Of a DNA stretch of 64,000 bases, positions 29,601 through 35,909 are shown in pieces (the stretch's first letter is position 1; every line of letters starts with the position of its first letter). Source of the DNA: Oreohelix idahoensis (Eukaryota; Mollusca; Gastropoda; Stylommatophora; Oreohelicidae); the NCBI GenBank assembly GCA_024509875.1, contig JAMPIV010022935.1, positions 620,001-684,000 of the forward strand. The letters are read 5' to 3'. The notes beneath the pieces are model-generated. The model saw only the letters and a program-made list of their open reading frames with translations, did no database searches and was not told the DNA's origin. A program made the translations under genes and the position numbers.

Positions 29601-31110
29601 TGTAGTATTCTCAGACTCGCAGGCTGCCCTCTTGGCAATAGGAAACTGGAAAACTAACTCAATCAAAACTATCCAGAAGGTCCAAGGAACATGCCACAAA
29701 ATTATGAACTTGTATGGAACAGAAATATACATGCAATGGATACCTGGCCACATAAACATCATATTGAATGAAGTAGCTGATAGACTGGCAAGGAAGGGAG
29801 CAAAAATGCCACAGATTAACCAACCATTGAATATGTTAACAATGAAACAAATAGTAAAAAACAACTGTAAAGAAGTTTGGCTGAACACGTGGGCACAGGC
29901 TAAAACAGGAAGAAGACTCTTCATACACCAAACAGCTCCAAAGAAGGAAGAGGCTATGAACCATATTGAACGAAGATACCAAACCAAAATTTTCAGGTTG
30001 AAAACAGGTCACTCTACACTAAATAGCCACAGAAACAGAATGTGTTCACAAAATATAGCAAAATTTAGACACTACCCAAACCCATTGGAGACAGTAGAAC
30101 ACCACCTACTACAGTGCCCTGCACTTCAGGGTCTGAGACAACAACTACTACCACACAACCCATCCATAGACAATACACTGTATGGTAGCTCAGAACAGCT
30201 TATATGAACTGCGCAGTACCATATAATGGCATCAAGGTCACCAAGAGCTGACTCTCAGTGACAGTGGATCAAAGTCAAGTCAAGTCAAGACAAAGCAATC
30301 AGTGAAGATCATGCCTGGTGGTGTCTTGTAGGGTAGCAATAAACTGTCTTCACTTTGCTCGGTCGGCAGCCATCTTTCATGTGGTACACCAACTGTGGTT
30401 CATGCTTTGCATCTCTGCTTCCACTGTTCCTCGCCATGTTGCTTTTGGGCGGCCTCTCTTTATTTTTCCTTCAGGACTTCATAGCATGACTGTTCTAGGG
30501 ATGCTGTCCGGGTCACTTCTGAGGATGTGGTCAACCCAATTCTAGAGTCTACTTACTATACTATGATGGTGCGCATATCTTCTTGGTGGCTTCGAGTCAG
30601 CAATTCTTGTTTGGTGATGGTGTTTGGCCAGCAAATTCAAAGAATTTTCCTTAAAAGCAGGTTGTGTGGAAAGAGGACAGATTTTCTTTTTCTGTTACTC
30701 TCCAGCATTCTGCACAACACAGAAGTATAGAAATTACACAACTCTCGTGTAGTTTTAATGTAGTGTTTGTACTGTACTGGGAAGATTTCCATATGTTATT
30801 TAGATTGGCAAAGACTATTTTGGCTTTATTAATTATGTTACTGATGTCTTTGCTTGTTCTGCCATCTGGTGCTACTAAGCTTCCTAAGTATATAGATATG
30901 TATTTTCTAGCTCTTATTCCCTTATTTTTATTGGCGTAGGATTTATTACATTGAGTGTCATTCTTGCATTCTTAGAATGTACTTATAAAAGAGGGTCTTT
31001 CTATTTAACAAGACAGAGAACCTGTCTATTCAGATGAGCTGGGGCTAGCCATAGAAAAGTTGAAGGATGGTTTCACTATTGCAAGTTTGTGGGAAGTTTT
31101 AGCATCTTAG
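2632..31110 (+). CDS. BBS5: Bardet-Biedl syndrome 5 protein, 12 visible coding exons
   Basis: BBS5 is a subunit of the BBSome, the coat complex that moves membrane proteins in and out of cilia; it carries two PH-like (DM16) domains that bind phosphoinositides. Twelve exons are placed at 2632-2687, 5073-5155, 10545-10610, 11574-11623, 11943-12023, 12194-12240, 13508-13643, 20095-20190, 21482-21544, 23446-23580, 28376-28459 and 31013-31110. All introns are GT-AG and phases agree from exon 1 to exon 11. Diagnostic stretches are [72 protein letters not shown] and [12 protein letters not shown]. The visible exons total 995 nt. Adding a missing penultimate exon of about 28 nt would give 340 residues, close to the roughly 341 of vertebrate BBS5. 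Only the exon 11 to 12 join is out of phase. Introns are swollen by transposons. Identification is firm; intactness of the 3' end is not proven. Confidence 0.95.
2846..2925 (+). repeat. Dispersed repeat E, partial copy
   Basis: GGTTTGGTTTTAAGGAC, then a block around GGACAACTCC and ATCAGTG, matches 20708-20845 and, inverted, 55976-56096. It is non-coding and unclassified. Confidence 0.6.
3618..3825. repeat. Long imperfect palindrome (hairpin of about 95-bp arms)
   Basis: The outer 25 bp at 3618-3642 are the exact reverse complement of 3801-3825. A/T runs follow, then an inner arm of about 48 bp containing TATCCCGTTCAACCTCTGAT and its complement, with one 3-base gap and a loop of under 20 bp. 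The inner arm resembles the 3'UTR after the LINE fragment at 2005-2275 (CTAATTATAAC, TCAGAGGTT). Confidence 0.85.
4436..4800. repeat. Degenerate tandem repeat, unit about 30-40 bp
   Basis: Variants of TTCTCACAAACATATTTGGA recur six or more times (for example AGTTCTCACAAATATATTTG, TTTTCACAAGCATATATGG, AGTTCTCACAAACATACC), with a short CTT run at about 4601-4616 in between. It looks like an old decayed minisatellite. Confidence 0.55.
5073..5155 (+). CDS. BBS5: BBS5 exon 2
   Basis: It completes Ser and encodes [20 protein letters not shown] followed by KGNNGDR plus one base. RPGE and [11 protein letters not shown] are conserved in BBS5 and begin the first PH-like domain. The donor is GAG|GTAACT. 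Confidence 0.93.
5564..5847 (-). mobile_element. tRNA-derived SINE family 2
   Basis: On the - strand it begins with a tRNA-like promoter: A-box-like TGGTGTAATGGC and B-box GGTTCAAACCC. It ends in poly(A) (poly(T) at 5562-5585 on the + strand). It is flanked by a perfect 13-bp target duplication, GAATGTAATGATT, at 5551-5563 and 5848-5860. The last 45 bp before the poly(A) (CATTGGGCCGAAGGGC... GCCGCTGG) match the 3' end of the LINE at 52278-53215. Confidence 0.9.
6003..6253 (-). mobile_element. tRNA-derived SINE family 3
   Basis: The - strand starts with a tRNA-like head: A-box-like TGGCCTAATGGA and B-box GGTTCGAAACG, unlike the other two SINE families. A 12-bp duplication TGTCTCAAGTAA sits at 5991-6002 and 6254-6265. 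Confidence 0.85.
6785..7195 (+). pseudogene. LINE 3' fragment (family W) with ATT-repeat tail
   Basis: The open frame 6799-7164 encodes the C-terminal end of a non-LTR retrotransposon polyprotein: [20 protein letters not shown], then [11 protein letters not shown], then [20 protein letters not shown]...R is a hallmark of the region after the RT thumb. A tail of repeated ATT follows at about 7176-7195. The RT and endonuclease are absent (5' truncation). The same 3' end is attached to a SINE head at 47143-47460. Confidence 0.8.
8470..9350 (+). pseudogene. LINE reverse-transcriptase 3' half, decayed
   Basis: The frame runs through the RT catalytic box ([14 protein letters not shown]) to [13 protein letters not shown], an SLLYGVET block, and a late zone [10 protein letters not shown] and [20 protein letters not shown]. 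It is broken by stops near 8620 and 9033. FRYADDTVL supplies the YADD active-site motif. No endonuclease is present. The fragment is 5'-truncated inside BBS5 intron 2. Confidence 0.8.
9362..9550 (-). repeat. Dispersed repeat D, copy 1
   Basis: The - strand reads the D consensus in order: trinucleotide CAT run, GCTCCTTACGGAGCATGGAG, CAGCTG, CAGTGGTAGTTTCTG, TTTACATGATG and so on. Other copies are at 13402, 23147, 24953, 27410, 44131, 45165 and 50618. Confidence 0.75.
9679..10364. mobile_element. piggyBac-like MITE A
   Basis: The ends lie between TTAA tetranucleotides at 9675-9678 and 10365-10368. The termini are imperfect inverted repeats: CTCATTAACTACCG at the left, CACATTAACTGCCG read inward at the right (12 of 14). 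TTAA duplication is specific to piggyBac. No transposase is present. Subterminal repeats CCGCAAGCCGCT occur at the left end. Confidence 0.6.
10545..10610 (+). CDS. BBS5: BBS5 exon 3
   Basis: It encodes [20 protein letters not shown] plus L, completing Gly from exon 2. [10 protein letters not shown] is a conserved core strand of the first PH-like domain. The donor is TGT|GTAAGT. Confidence 0.93.
10611..11573 (+). other. BBS5: BBS5 intron 3
   Basis: No gene or mobile element is recognised. A low-complexity ACT/ACC-rich stretch lies at about 10790-10870. Confidence 0.75.
11574..11623 (+). CDS. BBS5: BBS5 exon 4
   Basis: It encodes [17 protein letters not shown]; the first Ser codon is shared with exon 3. 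It ends in phase 0 with donor TCT|GTAAGT. It aligns with the SVGYNCILNITTRTANS region of vertebrate BBS5. Confidence 0.9.
11943..12023 (+). CDS. BBS5: BBS5 exon 5
   Basis: It encodes [20 protein letters not shown] then EFIFTNL, 27 whole codons. [11 protein letters not shown] is a BBS5 signature. Acceptor TTTTCCAG, donor CTG|GTGAGT. Confidence 0.93.
12194..12240 (+). CDS. BBS5: BBS5 exon 6
   Basis: It encodes [15 protein letters not shown] plus two bases of Arg. Acceptor TTCTTAG, donor AG|GTATGT. Confidence 0.93.
12305..12430 (+). pseudogene. LINE family X, short 3' fragment
   Basis: It parallels 22990-23100: AGGTAGACCAAAAAACATGG, then GAGAACTGGATACAGAAATT and AAAATGATGAGAAAG. Only about 125 bp of the coding 3' end survives, in BBS5 intron 6. 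Confidence 0.6.
12890..13315 (+). pseudogene. LINE 3' fragment, related to the element at 8470
   Basis: Frame-broken translation shows [38 protein letters not shown] and a [16 protein letters not shown] zone, the usual order of the post-RT part of a LINE (LE..EMWF.RRMLR, then EVL..., then GH.MR). There are several stops and frameshifts. Confidence 0.55.
13402..13485 (+). repeat. Dispersed repeat D, copy 2 (5' end only)
   Basis: ATCATCATCATCCTC leads into TTTTGCTCCCTATAGAGCAT and GCATCTGGCC, matching the start of the D copies at 23147 and 27410. Confidence 0.55.
13508..13643 (+). CDS. BBS5: BBS5 exon 7
   Basis: It completes Arg and encodes [20 protein letters not shown], then [20 protein letters not shown] and [14 protein letters not shown] and [14 protein letters not shown] are near-invariant in BBS5. 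Donor CAG|GTGAGT. It links the two PH-like domains. Confidence 0.95.
15289..16953 (+). pseudogene. Transposase-like protein of the composite element, frameshifted
   Basis: The frame starts at the ATG at 15289 ([20 protein letters not shown], with a C-x2-C pair and a later C-x2-H) and changes phase near 15473, 16670, 16757 and 16850; the main open piece is 15441-16679. In order one sees [143 protein letters not shown] and [13 protein letters not shown]. The full frame would be about 550 residues. From memory, similar unnamed proteins are common in invertebrate genomes. FID, CGDLK and DEHGE could supply a DDE-type triad in an RNase H fold; that is inference. No stop-free copy exists here. Confidence 0.65.
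17447..17990 (+). repeat. Second left-end copy of the composite element
   Basis: It starts with the same CATACATGCCACAC and matches 13997-14115 plus 14440-14800 (for example AATCAATCGTCTTGCGCCAA and AGATTCGGCGAGATGTTAGG). It then jumps to a block, CCCTAGAAAC...ATATAGTTT (17942-17990), that also sits immediately left of it at 17398-17446. So it is an internally deleted copy joined in tandem to the coding one. Confidence 0.75.
18269..19610 (-). mobile_element. mariner transposon, full length
   Basis: The terminal inverted repeats CGAGGTGTGTTCAAATGAAA (left) and CAAGGCGTGTTCAAATGAAA (right, read inward) differ at two positions. TA dinucleotides flank both ends (18267-18268, 19611-19612). The length of 1342 bp is typical of mariner. 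It is nested in the right part of the composite element. The two near-identical ends and nearly open frame indicate a fairly recent insertion. Confidence 0.93.
18430..19470 (-). CDS. mariner transposase, C-terminus cut by a stop
   Basis: This is a DD34D mariner transposase, which cuts and pastes the surrounding element at TA sites. It has an N-terminal paired HTH region ([20 protein letters not shown]; then [18 protein letters not shown]), a linker near [20 protein letters not shown], then the catalytic core: [22 protein letters not shown], and [20 protein letters not shown], with exactly 34 residues between the second and third Asp. The frame could begin at the ATG at 19470 or at an inner Met (MAGVIRNP). 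It ends at a TAG (18430-18432) in RRLPK-stop; reading on gives [12 protein letters not shown] and then a stop at 18391-18393. The TAG probably replaced CAG (Gln) by one C-to-T change. Loss of 13 residues may or may not abolish activity. Confidence 0.93.
   Translation of the reverse strand: MVVLQTVKIMAGVIRNPSKVDQRVVIQFLTAEGCRPVDIHRRMKAVYGDKSVSKTTVKYWARMFREGRQLTKDLPRPGQVHIVATEEAMAEIDAAIRVDRRRSLRSLAEEFAVSLGTVQMVVRKKLKYRKVSSQWVPWMLTDHHKEERMGWSLDHLLRYEEEGDAFLLRIVAGDESWCHHFEPCSKSASMQWKHPGSPKPKKFKSQISASKVMLTAFFDNEGLLLVDAKEPGVNIKVIRYKDTLDNLHTAIKNKRPGMLSRGVILLHDNARPHVANIVQEELARKRWEVLPHPAYSPDLSPCDFHLFGPLKKSLKGQRFDSDASVTKWFNKHPKSFFSDGIRRLPK
19860..19985 (+). pseudogene. LINE family X, small internal fragment
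   Basis: [17 protein letters not shown] and [12 protein letters not shown] mirror [17 protein letters not shown] and [12 protein letters not shown] of the larger copy near 22380-22480. It is about 120 bp, in the end of BBS5 intron 7. Confidence 0.65.
20095..20190 (+). CDS. BBS5: BBS5 exon 8
   Basis: It encodes [20 protein letters not shown] then [12 protein letters not shown], 32 codons, opening the second PH-like domain. Acceptor ATGTCCAG, donor ATG|GTAAGC. Confidence 0.95.
20708..20845 (+). repeat. Dispersed repeat E, fullest copy
   Basis: TTTGGTTTTAAGGACTAT, CATGGACAACTCCGTCAGTG, AGATCACACAAGGAGGATCT, CAGCACAGTGCAC and a GAGAATCCCAA end recur inverted at 55976-56096. About 135 bp, non-coding. 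Confidence 0.65.
20921..21100. mobile_element. Possible hAT-type MITE
   Basis: The ends CCAGAGTTGCTTAACCT and, inverted, CCAGGGTTTTCTAACCT match at 13 of 17 positions and resemble hAT termini. No 8-bp target duplication is visible, so this stays tentative. Confidence 0.35.
21482..21544 (+). CDS. BBS5: BBS5 exon 9
   Basis: It encodes [20 protein letters not shown] then M, 21 codons. [12 protein letters not shown] is conserved. Acceptor TTCAACAG, donor ATG|GTAAGT. Confidence 0.93.
21709..23146 (+). pseudogene. LINE family X, RT-coding 3' part
   Basis: In order: [75 protein letters not shown], then a TGA at 22234-22236, [83 protein letters not shown] and [20 protein letters not shown] is the RT active site. 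The order and the [10 protein letters not shown] block fit the RTE-like group. It is broken by the in-frame TGA and a frameshift near 22500, and lacks the endonuclease. A GAAT-repeat tail ends it at about 23146. At least six shorter fragments of the same 3' end are scattered through the window. Confidence 0.88.
23147..23402 (+). repeat. Dispersed repeat D, copy 3 (near full length)
   Basis: It runs from ATCATCACTTTTCC through GGAGCATGGAGCCACCATTG, CAGCTGGTCC, GCAGTGGTTTCTGTGGCAAT, TACATGATGAGGTTGCCAGC and GACATGCCTGAGGATGCA to CTCTTCAGAAGGTCCC. It directly follows the LINE tail. No tRNA boxes or coding frame are convincing. Confidence 0.75.
23446..23580 (+). CDS. BBS5: BBS5 exon 10
   Basis: It encodes [40 protein letters not shown] and EVDDK, 45 codons. 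[15 protein letters not shown] and VYSA.PIFGV are BBS5 signatures ending the second PH-like domain. Acceptor TTTCAG, donor AAG|GTATGC. Confidence 0.95.
23742..23897 (+). mobile_element. SINE family 1, 3' half
   Basis: CCTCATGAATTGGGTACCAG, AAGGTTAAGGCGGCTGG, CTAGTGTGCCGATGGTCAAG and GGGCATGTAACGGGATCC match 47640-47794. The tRNA-like head is missing. Confidence 0.75.
24108..24555 (+). repeat. Dispersed repeat F, copy 2 (no SINE)
   Basis: It aligns with 20-715 but is continuous at the point where copy 1 carries the SINE (TAGCTCTGCATATTTGG directly followed by ATGGCATGGAATG). The tail is AACAACAAC at about 24548. Shared blocks include GGCTGCAAAAGAGCGAAAAG-like sequence. Confidence 0.75.
24953..25100 (+). 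repeat. Dispersed repeat D, copy 4 (5' half)
   Basis: ATCATCATAG, TGCTCGTTATGGAGCATGAA, TGCCACTGGTCC and TTTTACATCAT follow the D order. It lies next to a CA-rich patch. Confidence 0.55.
25948..27032. mobile_element. hAT-type MITE with nested SINE
   Basis: A perfect 8-bp target duplication, GATCTATC, sits at 25940-25947 and 27033-27040. The termini are inverted repeats: TAGGGATGCATTGAATA at the left, TAGGGATGTATCAAATA read inward at the right. The 8-bp duplication is the hAT hallmark. There is no transposase frame. Its 1085 bp include a SINE (26191-26471); 26590-26880 is unassigned. Confidence 0.88.
26191..26471 (-). mobile_element. SINE family 1, full-length copy inside the hAT MITE
   Basis: The - strand has an A-box-like TAGTGCAGTGGTTAGTGCAC and B-box GGTTCGATCCCC, then the family body to CGTGTAATAGGATCC. 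The 17-bp target duplication CTGATTAATGGTTAATT is perfect at 26174-26190 and 26472-26488. The insertion is younger than the MITE that contains it. Confidence 0.92.
27410..28308 (+). repeat. Dispersed repeat D, copy 5, split by a solo LTR
   Basis: 27410-27620 carries the D order (CTCCTTATGGAGCATGGAGC, AACAAGCAGTCACATGCTCT, GATGAGGTCGCCAAC, CGCCTGAGGGTACAGTAGGC). 28258-28308 carries the end (CTCAGAGACCCCTGG, ACACAGGGC). The two halves join cleanly once 27621-28257 and one CTATT are removed. Confidence 0.8.
27621..28257. mobile_element. Solo LTR (637 bp)
   Basis: The segment begins TGTTGCGGAC and ends TTGTACCA, the TG...CA of LTR retrotransposons, and is flanked by a perfect 5-bp duplication CTATT (27616-27620, 28258-28262). 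It interrupts repeat D exactly. AATAAA-type motifs lie within (for example GAAGAATAAATATG). No gag or pol sequence is present, so this is what recombination between two LTRs leaves. Confidence 0.85.
28376..28459 (+). CDS. BBS5: BBS5 exon 11
   Basis: It encodes [20 protein letters not shown] then DGQTDAFA, 28 codons. QDDVE and DG.TDAF match BBS5. Donor GCA|GTAAGT. Vertebrate BBS5 continues with about nine residues before the last exon; they are not found here. Confidence 0.9.
28612..28870 (+). pseudogene. LINE family X, 3' fragment
   Basis: GTGGAACTGATGGAAAGAAC, GGAGAACAAGATTTGAGGAG, GATAGCTTTACAAGGAG and GATGGCACAGGAAAG parallel 22846-23080. Stops and indels throughout. Confidence 0.7.
28875..30290 (+). 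pseudogene. LINE 3' part with RNase H domain
   Basis: The open frame 29047-30207 carries an RNase H domain: [20 protein letters not shown] (first Asp), [16 protein letters not shown] (Glu), [13 protein letters not shown] (Asp) and [19 protein letters not shown] (His and last Asp). A C-terminal tail follows with [20 protein letters not shown] and [11 protein letters not shown]. Reading upstream in the same frame, past a TGA at about 29007, gives [20 protein letters not shown] and [11 protein letters not shown], the end of the RT region. This layout (RT, RNase H, H-C knuckle) fits I-like LINEs. It ends in TCAAG repeats (about 30272-30290). 5'-truncated, one visible stop, otherwise open, so probably not very old. 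Confidence 0.88.
30300..30945 (-). pseudogene. LINE 3' fragment (family V), - strand
   Basis: Read on the - strand, broken frames give [52 protein letters not shown] and [12 protein letters not shown], then [16 protein letters not shown] text. The [11 protein letters not shown] and AECWRV blocks recur at 44718-44879. The fragment stands tail to tail with the RNase H LINE. Confidence 0.7.
31013..31110 (+). CDS. BBS5: BBS5 exon 12 (last coding exon)
   Basis: It encodes (D)[20 protein letters not shown], then [11 protein letters not shown] and TAG at 31108-31110. The acceptor is read as TTAACAAG|AC because the family has DREPV; one base must come from the preceding exon. An alternative acceptor 4 bp downstream would need two. 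Confidence 0.88.
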
Positions 31111-32394
31111 AATGCGTCTTTTGTATAGAATTGTAAATATTTTATTCTGCACTTAGTCTCTAACAAAATTAAATATTCTGCTATGTACATGTTGTCTGTG
31201 GATGTAGTAGATTATTTTCGACATGCATATTTTGCTCCAATATCAAGGAAAGTAGTTATTATACATCCTAACCAACGTCTATGGAAATGGTACATGTCAC
31301 TCTACATGGGCCTGTAATGGGCAGGTTTGTGCAGCAATTGTCCAAGTAAACTGTTAAGTGTTCAACACCATACTGTCTGATGAAATTACATATTATGTTC
31401 TAGAATTTAAAGAGATTGTTATATTTGGCTGTGTAGAATACCAGTAATCAATGGCATAGATAAGGTACTTGCAGTTCCCCACCTCTCTTCCTTCCCCTTA
31501 CAGAGCTCCAAGATGTTGTTTCACAAAAAACTATATGGATAGAGGCCTCAACTATCTAGCCACGAAGAGCCACATACTGGTTGCCTACACTAGTGCTAGT
31601 ATGTTATATCCTCAGAGATTATTTGTACAGCTATAAAGGTTAGAAAAGAACACTAGACAGTTGAAAAGTAACAGAATCGATAGGCTAACCAGTATATCAA
31701 ACCGGGGACAATCTGAATGGCACCAGCACCTTTTGTGCCCAAGATCAACTGTTCAACACAGAGAATGCTCTATCCTGTTACTGCAGTCATTCTTACATGT
31801 GCACATTTCAAATGATTAGCAAGAGTTATAAACATTCTTCTTTCTAAATATAGATGAATCTTGTTTGAAAGACTTTGTTGTTTGAATCGCTTCAACAATA
31901 ATCTTTAAATGTTAGTTGGTTGTGTCCCTTATTTCACTAAAATGTGTGTAACACAATGTTGTAGAAGTGCAGATGTCACTTGTTGGAATACAATATTGTT
32001 CTCACTCGTCACATCAATCCTTACTATAAACACTGTGGCTACTACAAACACTGTGTTTGTTTCTCATCTCTAGCACAATTGATTGGTAACTGTTTTGTGA
32101 ATAGACATGCAGGTAAACCTTCAACCAGCTGAGAGAGATGGGGGGGATTTTTGCATGTCTGTGTGTCAGAGTGTGTTTATGTGTGTTTTTATATGTATAA
32201 TATATCTAATTATTGACAATGAAAGATATACATTGTTTAAAGAAAGACTTAGACTGTTGAAGACAAAAACTGAAGAGTATTCAAGAAAAGTCAGGTAAAG
32301 GGAAAATACATTTTGGAGCAAGAAATGATAGTGTCAGATAATACTTGATTTAGAAACCTAAGAATTTAACATGTGAAAAATACAGAACTCTTAA
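31111..32394 (+). other. BBS5 3'UTR and flanking DNA
   Basis: ATTAAA at 31168-31173 is a candidate polyadenylation signal 58 bases after the stop. The rest shows no gene or recognised element. Confidence 0.5.
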
Positions 32395-33233
32395 CCCTCC
32401 GGCAGGCGCGTTTCTTTTCTTCGCAAGAGCAGGCGCGTGGCGCACAGAGTGCATCGCTTAAAACAAACGTATTTACATTGATTTGAGTTGCGGTCCCAGT
32501 ATTTCAATCTTAAATTTAACTTCATAAATGGAAAAGGAAACATAGCTTTGGAGGTTACAAGTATTTTTATTGTTATACGTTTAAATAAACTATATAAAAC
32601 ATCATAATCATTACTTTAATCATTAATAGAGTAAAATGAACTACTAATATTTTTAATGTCATAAACCTTATCACCATGCATTACATTAATAATATATACT
32701 GTAATTTTAAAACTCTACTTTATCCAATCTCTTACTCTGTCAGTGAAAGAAATAGACAATCAGTTATAATTTTTGTCACTCATAATGGAAGTGCCGATTT
32801 ATTTGAGGAACATACTAGATAGCCTCTGACCCTGAGATACTTGAGTAAGTGGATAGATAAATCAAGAACTAATCACTTTAGTTATCCTCAACAACATCCG
32901 TTACTGCAATTTGACACTTCTCACATGTATTAGGCTCTTAGTGGCCTGTTGCGGTCTCAAATTTAATTTAAAAACAGAAAATTGAAAAGAAAAATATACT
33001 TACATCACCGAGCGCGTGGCGCACTTTATACACCACTAATAACACTCCTCGAGTTGGGGGACCCTAAATATCTCGTCGCACAACATATAACAACAACACA
33101 ACTGTTCAGAATGAAAACTAAGACATGAATGAAGGAATAGCTAAGAGTTCAATGCAGCCAACTGCAAAAAAACCGCAAAATTTGAATTTAATTTAATTTG
33201 GCGCACTTTGTGCGCCAACGCGCCACCAGAGGG
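32395..33233. mobile_element. piggyBac-like MITE B
   Basis: It is flanked by TTAA at 32391-32394 and 33234-33237. The ends are CCCTCCGGCAGGCGCG at the left and CCCTCTGGTGGCGCG read inward at the right. A perfect hairpin, GGCGCACTTTGTGCGCC, lies just inside the right end and GTGGCGCAC-type repeats near the left. 839 bp, no transposase. Confidence 0.82.
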
Positions 33234-33237
33234 TTAA

Positions 33238-35825
33238 TATTATGAGCAGCCTTACCAAAATTCTGAGAATAATCACTCTTAAAACAGAGTACAAATTAAC
33301 AAGTAGAATTATCAAAACAACATTGCAGATTTTTTAAAGAACAAATAAATAGTGCATTTATATATAGTACAAACTATACTAGAAAGATCTCTTTGAAATC
33401 CAAAACAAAGATCTTTATATTTGCTTCACAAAGACCTTTGAAAGATTTTGAAATGAAGAAATCGTTAAAACTTCAAGTGTCTTAAACATTTATAGAAAGG
33501 ATAGGAGCATTTACAGCAATCCCTCAAACTTAATCTGTTTGATTAGCACTTGTTCAATATAACACTGCTTCTATTTTATGCCATTTGTTCATTATATGCT
33601 TGTAGCAAAGTTGATTTTGCTGGGGAGGTTATGATGGTATCCTAAAAGAATGAAAAGGTGTCTGCTTTAACCGTGTGAGGTCAAGCACATGTAGGTCTCT
33701 GACTCTATAAATGATGATGAATTATGTGCAGAGAACCTAACGCTACCTTCCTAGGTCTCACACGGTCACTATTCTGGCTCTAGTGTATGGTGTATGGTGT
33801 ACCTAGTGTCTAGGGGAGAAATGAAATGATGGTACACAACAGTCAAACACTTTAAGTTTCTATAAAGAAGATAATAAAACTAGCAGTTAAGTTTTTCTTT
33901 AACAAATCTTCTTTACAATTTATTTTGCCTGTCCATTCATAGCTTGTGGACAGGTCTTTGAAAATAAGGACAAGATAGTTTACAGAAAAGAACAATTAAA
34001 ATTTTGGGACAATTTGCCCAATAACTAAAAGTTATTATGTATTTATATATATGTCTTTCCTGTAGGAAATATTAGAAGAATTCACTTTATTCATATAAAG
34101 GGAGAGTCACTGTAGATGAGGGCTATAGTTCATCCTACCCCCATAAATGTCCTGTGTATTGTTTTGAAACACAAGAAAATGTCAGAGATGCCCCAGATGT
34201 CTAACACATCAACTGGGAGTCCTTGTTGTAAGATATTTCAATGTGTAGTTGCAGAAAGTTTCAATTTCACCACTCGCCAAAGCTCCTACTGTTATCTTTG
34301 ACAGCACATGTCTGGTTGGAGACTGGTTGGCGTTTATTAGTACTCAGCAGGTTTCCTGTCACCAGCCGGCAACAGGAACATAGACCCTCTGCAACAAAAG
34401 GACACCCTGGCCTTTTATCTCTGATCACTTATTCTAACACTTAATTTCCTACATGGGTATGGGGTCAGCCTCGCGTGCCTTACAAGTGCACTAGCCCCGA
34501 ATTGTACAGGACTCCCACCTTGCTGTGACCACACCTCAGGTCCTTATAGCAGATACGCCACTGTACGTTCACATATTTTTCCTCCATACAATAATGTGGA
34601 GTAACCATATTTCCTTTGATATGATATTCTCTTCTTTTCTTTTCAAATATATTTGCTTCAGGCATGTTAACAGTGTTCATTGAACACAGAGGCTTACTAG
34701 TATATGCTAATACAATAATATGACAACATAATCATAACAACATACATCAGTTAGATACCGTTTAATGTGAGGACTCAACAATGTCTGCTCCCGACATGTC
34801 CTTCACTTTTTCCCAATAGCAGTATCTAACTTTGTAGTTGGACCAAACATATTAAATTTCATAAAATATCCTTACCACAATCAAGAAATATATAAACAAA
34901 TGACGCTGACTGTGTGAAGAAATGGCCTCAGCTTCCTCTGAACTGCACAGACTGTGAATTTATTCTTTATTTAAGTTTAGAATTAACACAGCTGTTTCTC
35001 AGCGTATCTGAATACAATTTTTAGTTCAACTGGCAATGAATAGTCAAAGCCTTTTGCTAATATTTACTAGCACTGGCCAATCGAAACGTTCGACTACTTG
35101 AATTCAAAAGCAGTTTGAATGAAAAACCAAAATAATTTCGAACAATTTCTGCGTCTGGTGGTCGATTGTCCAGTCTGCTTTTGTCATGCCCAATACAAAA
35201 AGATGTTTCGCTTAGGATTACATTTTTCCTACCGCTCCCCTTTTCCATTCATACTCTTTTTACCCAAGCGAATTTGAATGTACCTCCCTGCCTCTTTTCC
35301 AAGCTCGCGTCCCCCTAACGTTACCAAAAAACATAAGCAGGAACGCCAGTCTGTCTGGTCGAGTGTCCGTAGATATTAGTATTTCTTCAATAACTTCTCT
35401 AATTCTGGGACTATCATATTATTTAAAGTACATTCTTACTCAGCGAACTCTACGTCATACTACCATATAATTTTTATGGGGAACTACATAATGGTTTAAC
35501 TTTTCAATTTTTGTCATCGTCAATCGTCAAATAAAATTTTGCACAAGTCCGCCATCTTTCCTCTCCTTCATCTCGCTAGCATGTATTTTTCAAATAACTA
35601 ACTTGTTTTAGTTACGTCAGAAATGCTACCACTAGGAGAAAAATAAAATTGTCTGCGTGGTTTTGCCTTGGCTGGCTTTTCCACAGCATGTGTATATGCA
35701 TTGCAGACTGTGTCAGCGAAGCAGGGTCTAGACGGGGTGGGTTAAGAATAGGCGTTAATAATTAGTATTGTATCGTGTAATACTACCAAACAATGTAAGG
35801 ATTACTACTAAATTTTGCATTAAAG
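33238..35825. other. No gene or classified element recognised
   Basis: AT-rich sequence. At 33668-33776 CCGTGTGAGG and CTCACACGG form a short inverted pair, and TGTATGG repeats follow at about 33786. No coding frame looks real. Confidence 0.5.
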
Positions 35826-35882
35826 TTGACAGAAAGCGTTAATTCAGATAGTTATTTTGCGGCACGCTTCCGCCAATCGTTA
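35826..35882 (+). CDS. Possible host exon (unidentified)
   Basis: [17 protein letters not shown] is encoded just before a donor-like GTTAGT. Once the LINE at 35910-38537 is removed, an acceptor-like GTTTTTCTTGCAG lies only about 63 bp further on, at 38580, leading to ATMLKKFDLTLCTEFHG. There is no family recognition, so this is only a suggestion. Confidence 0.2.
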
Positions 35883-35909
35883 GTATTTATTATCGTTTTA
35901 TGCCTAAAA

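Larger units (their letters stand above)
28460..31012 (+). other. BBS5: BBS5 intron 11 (missing microexon expected here)
   Basis: It is almost filled by three LINE fragments (28612-28870, 28875-30290, 30300-30945). The exon 11 and exon 12 phases do not match, so a short exon of 3n+1 bases is expected, and I could not find it. Confidence 0.6.
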
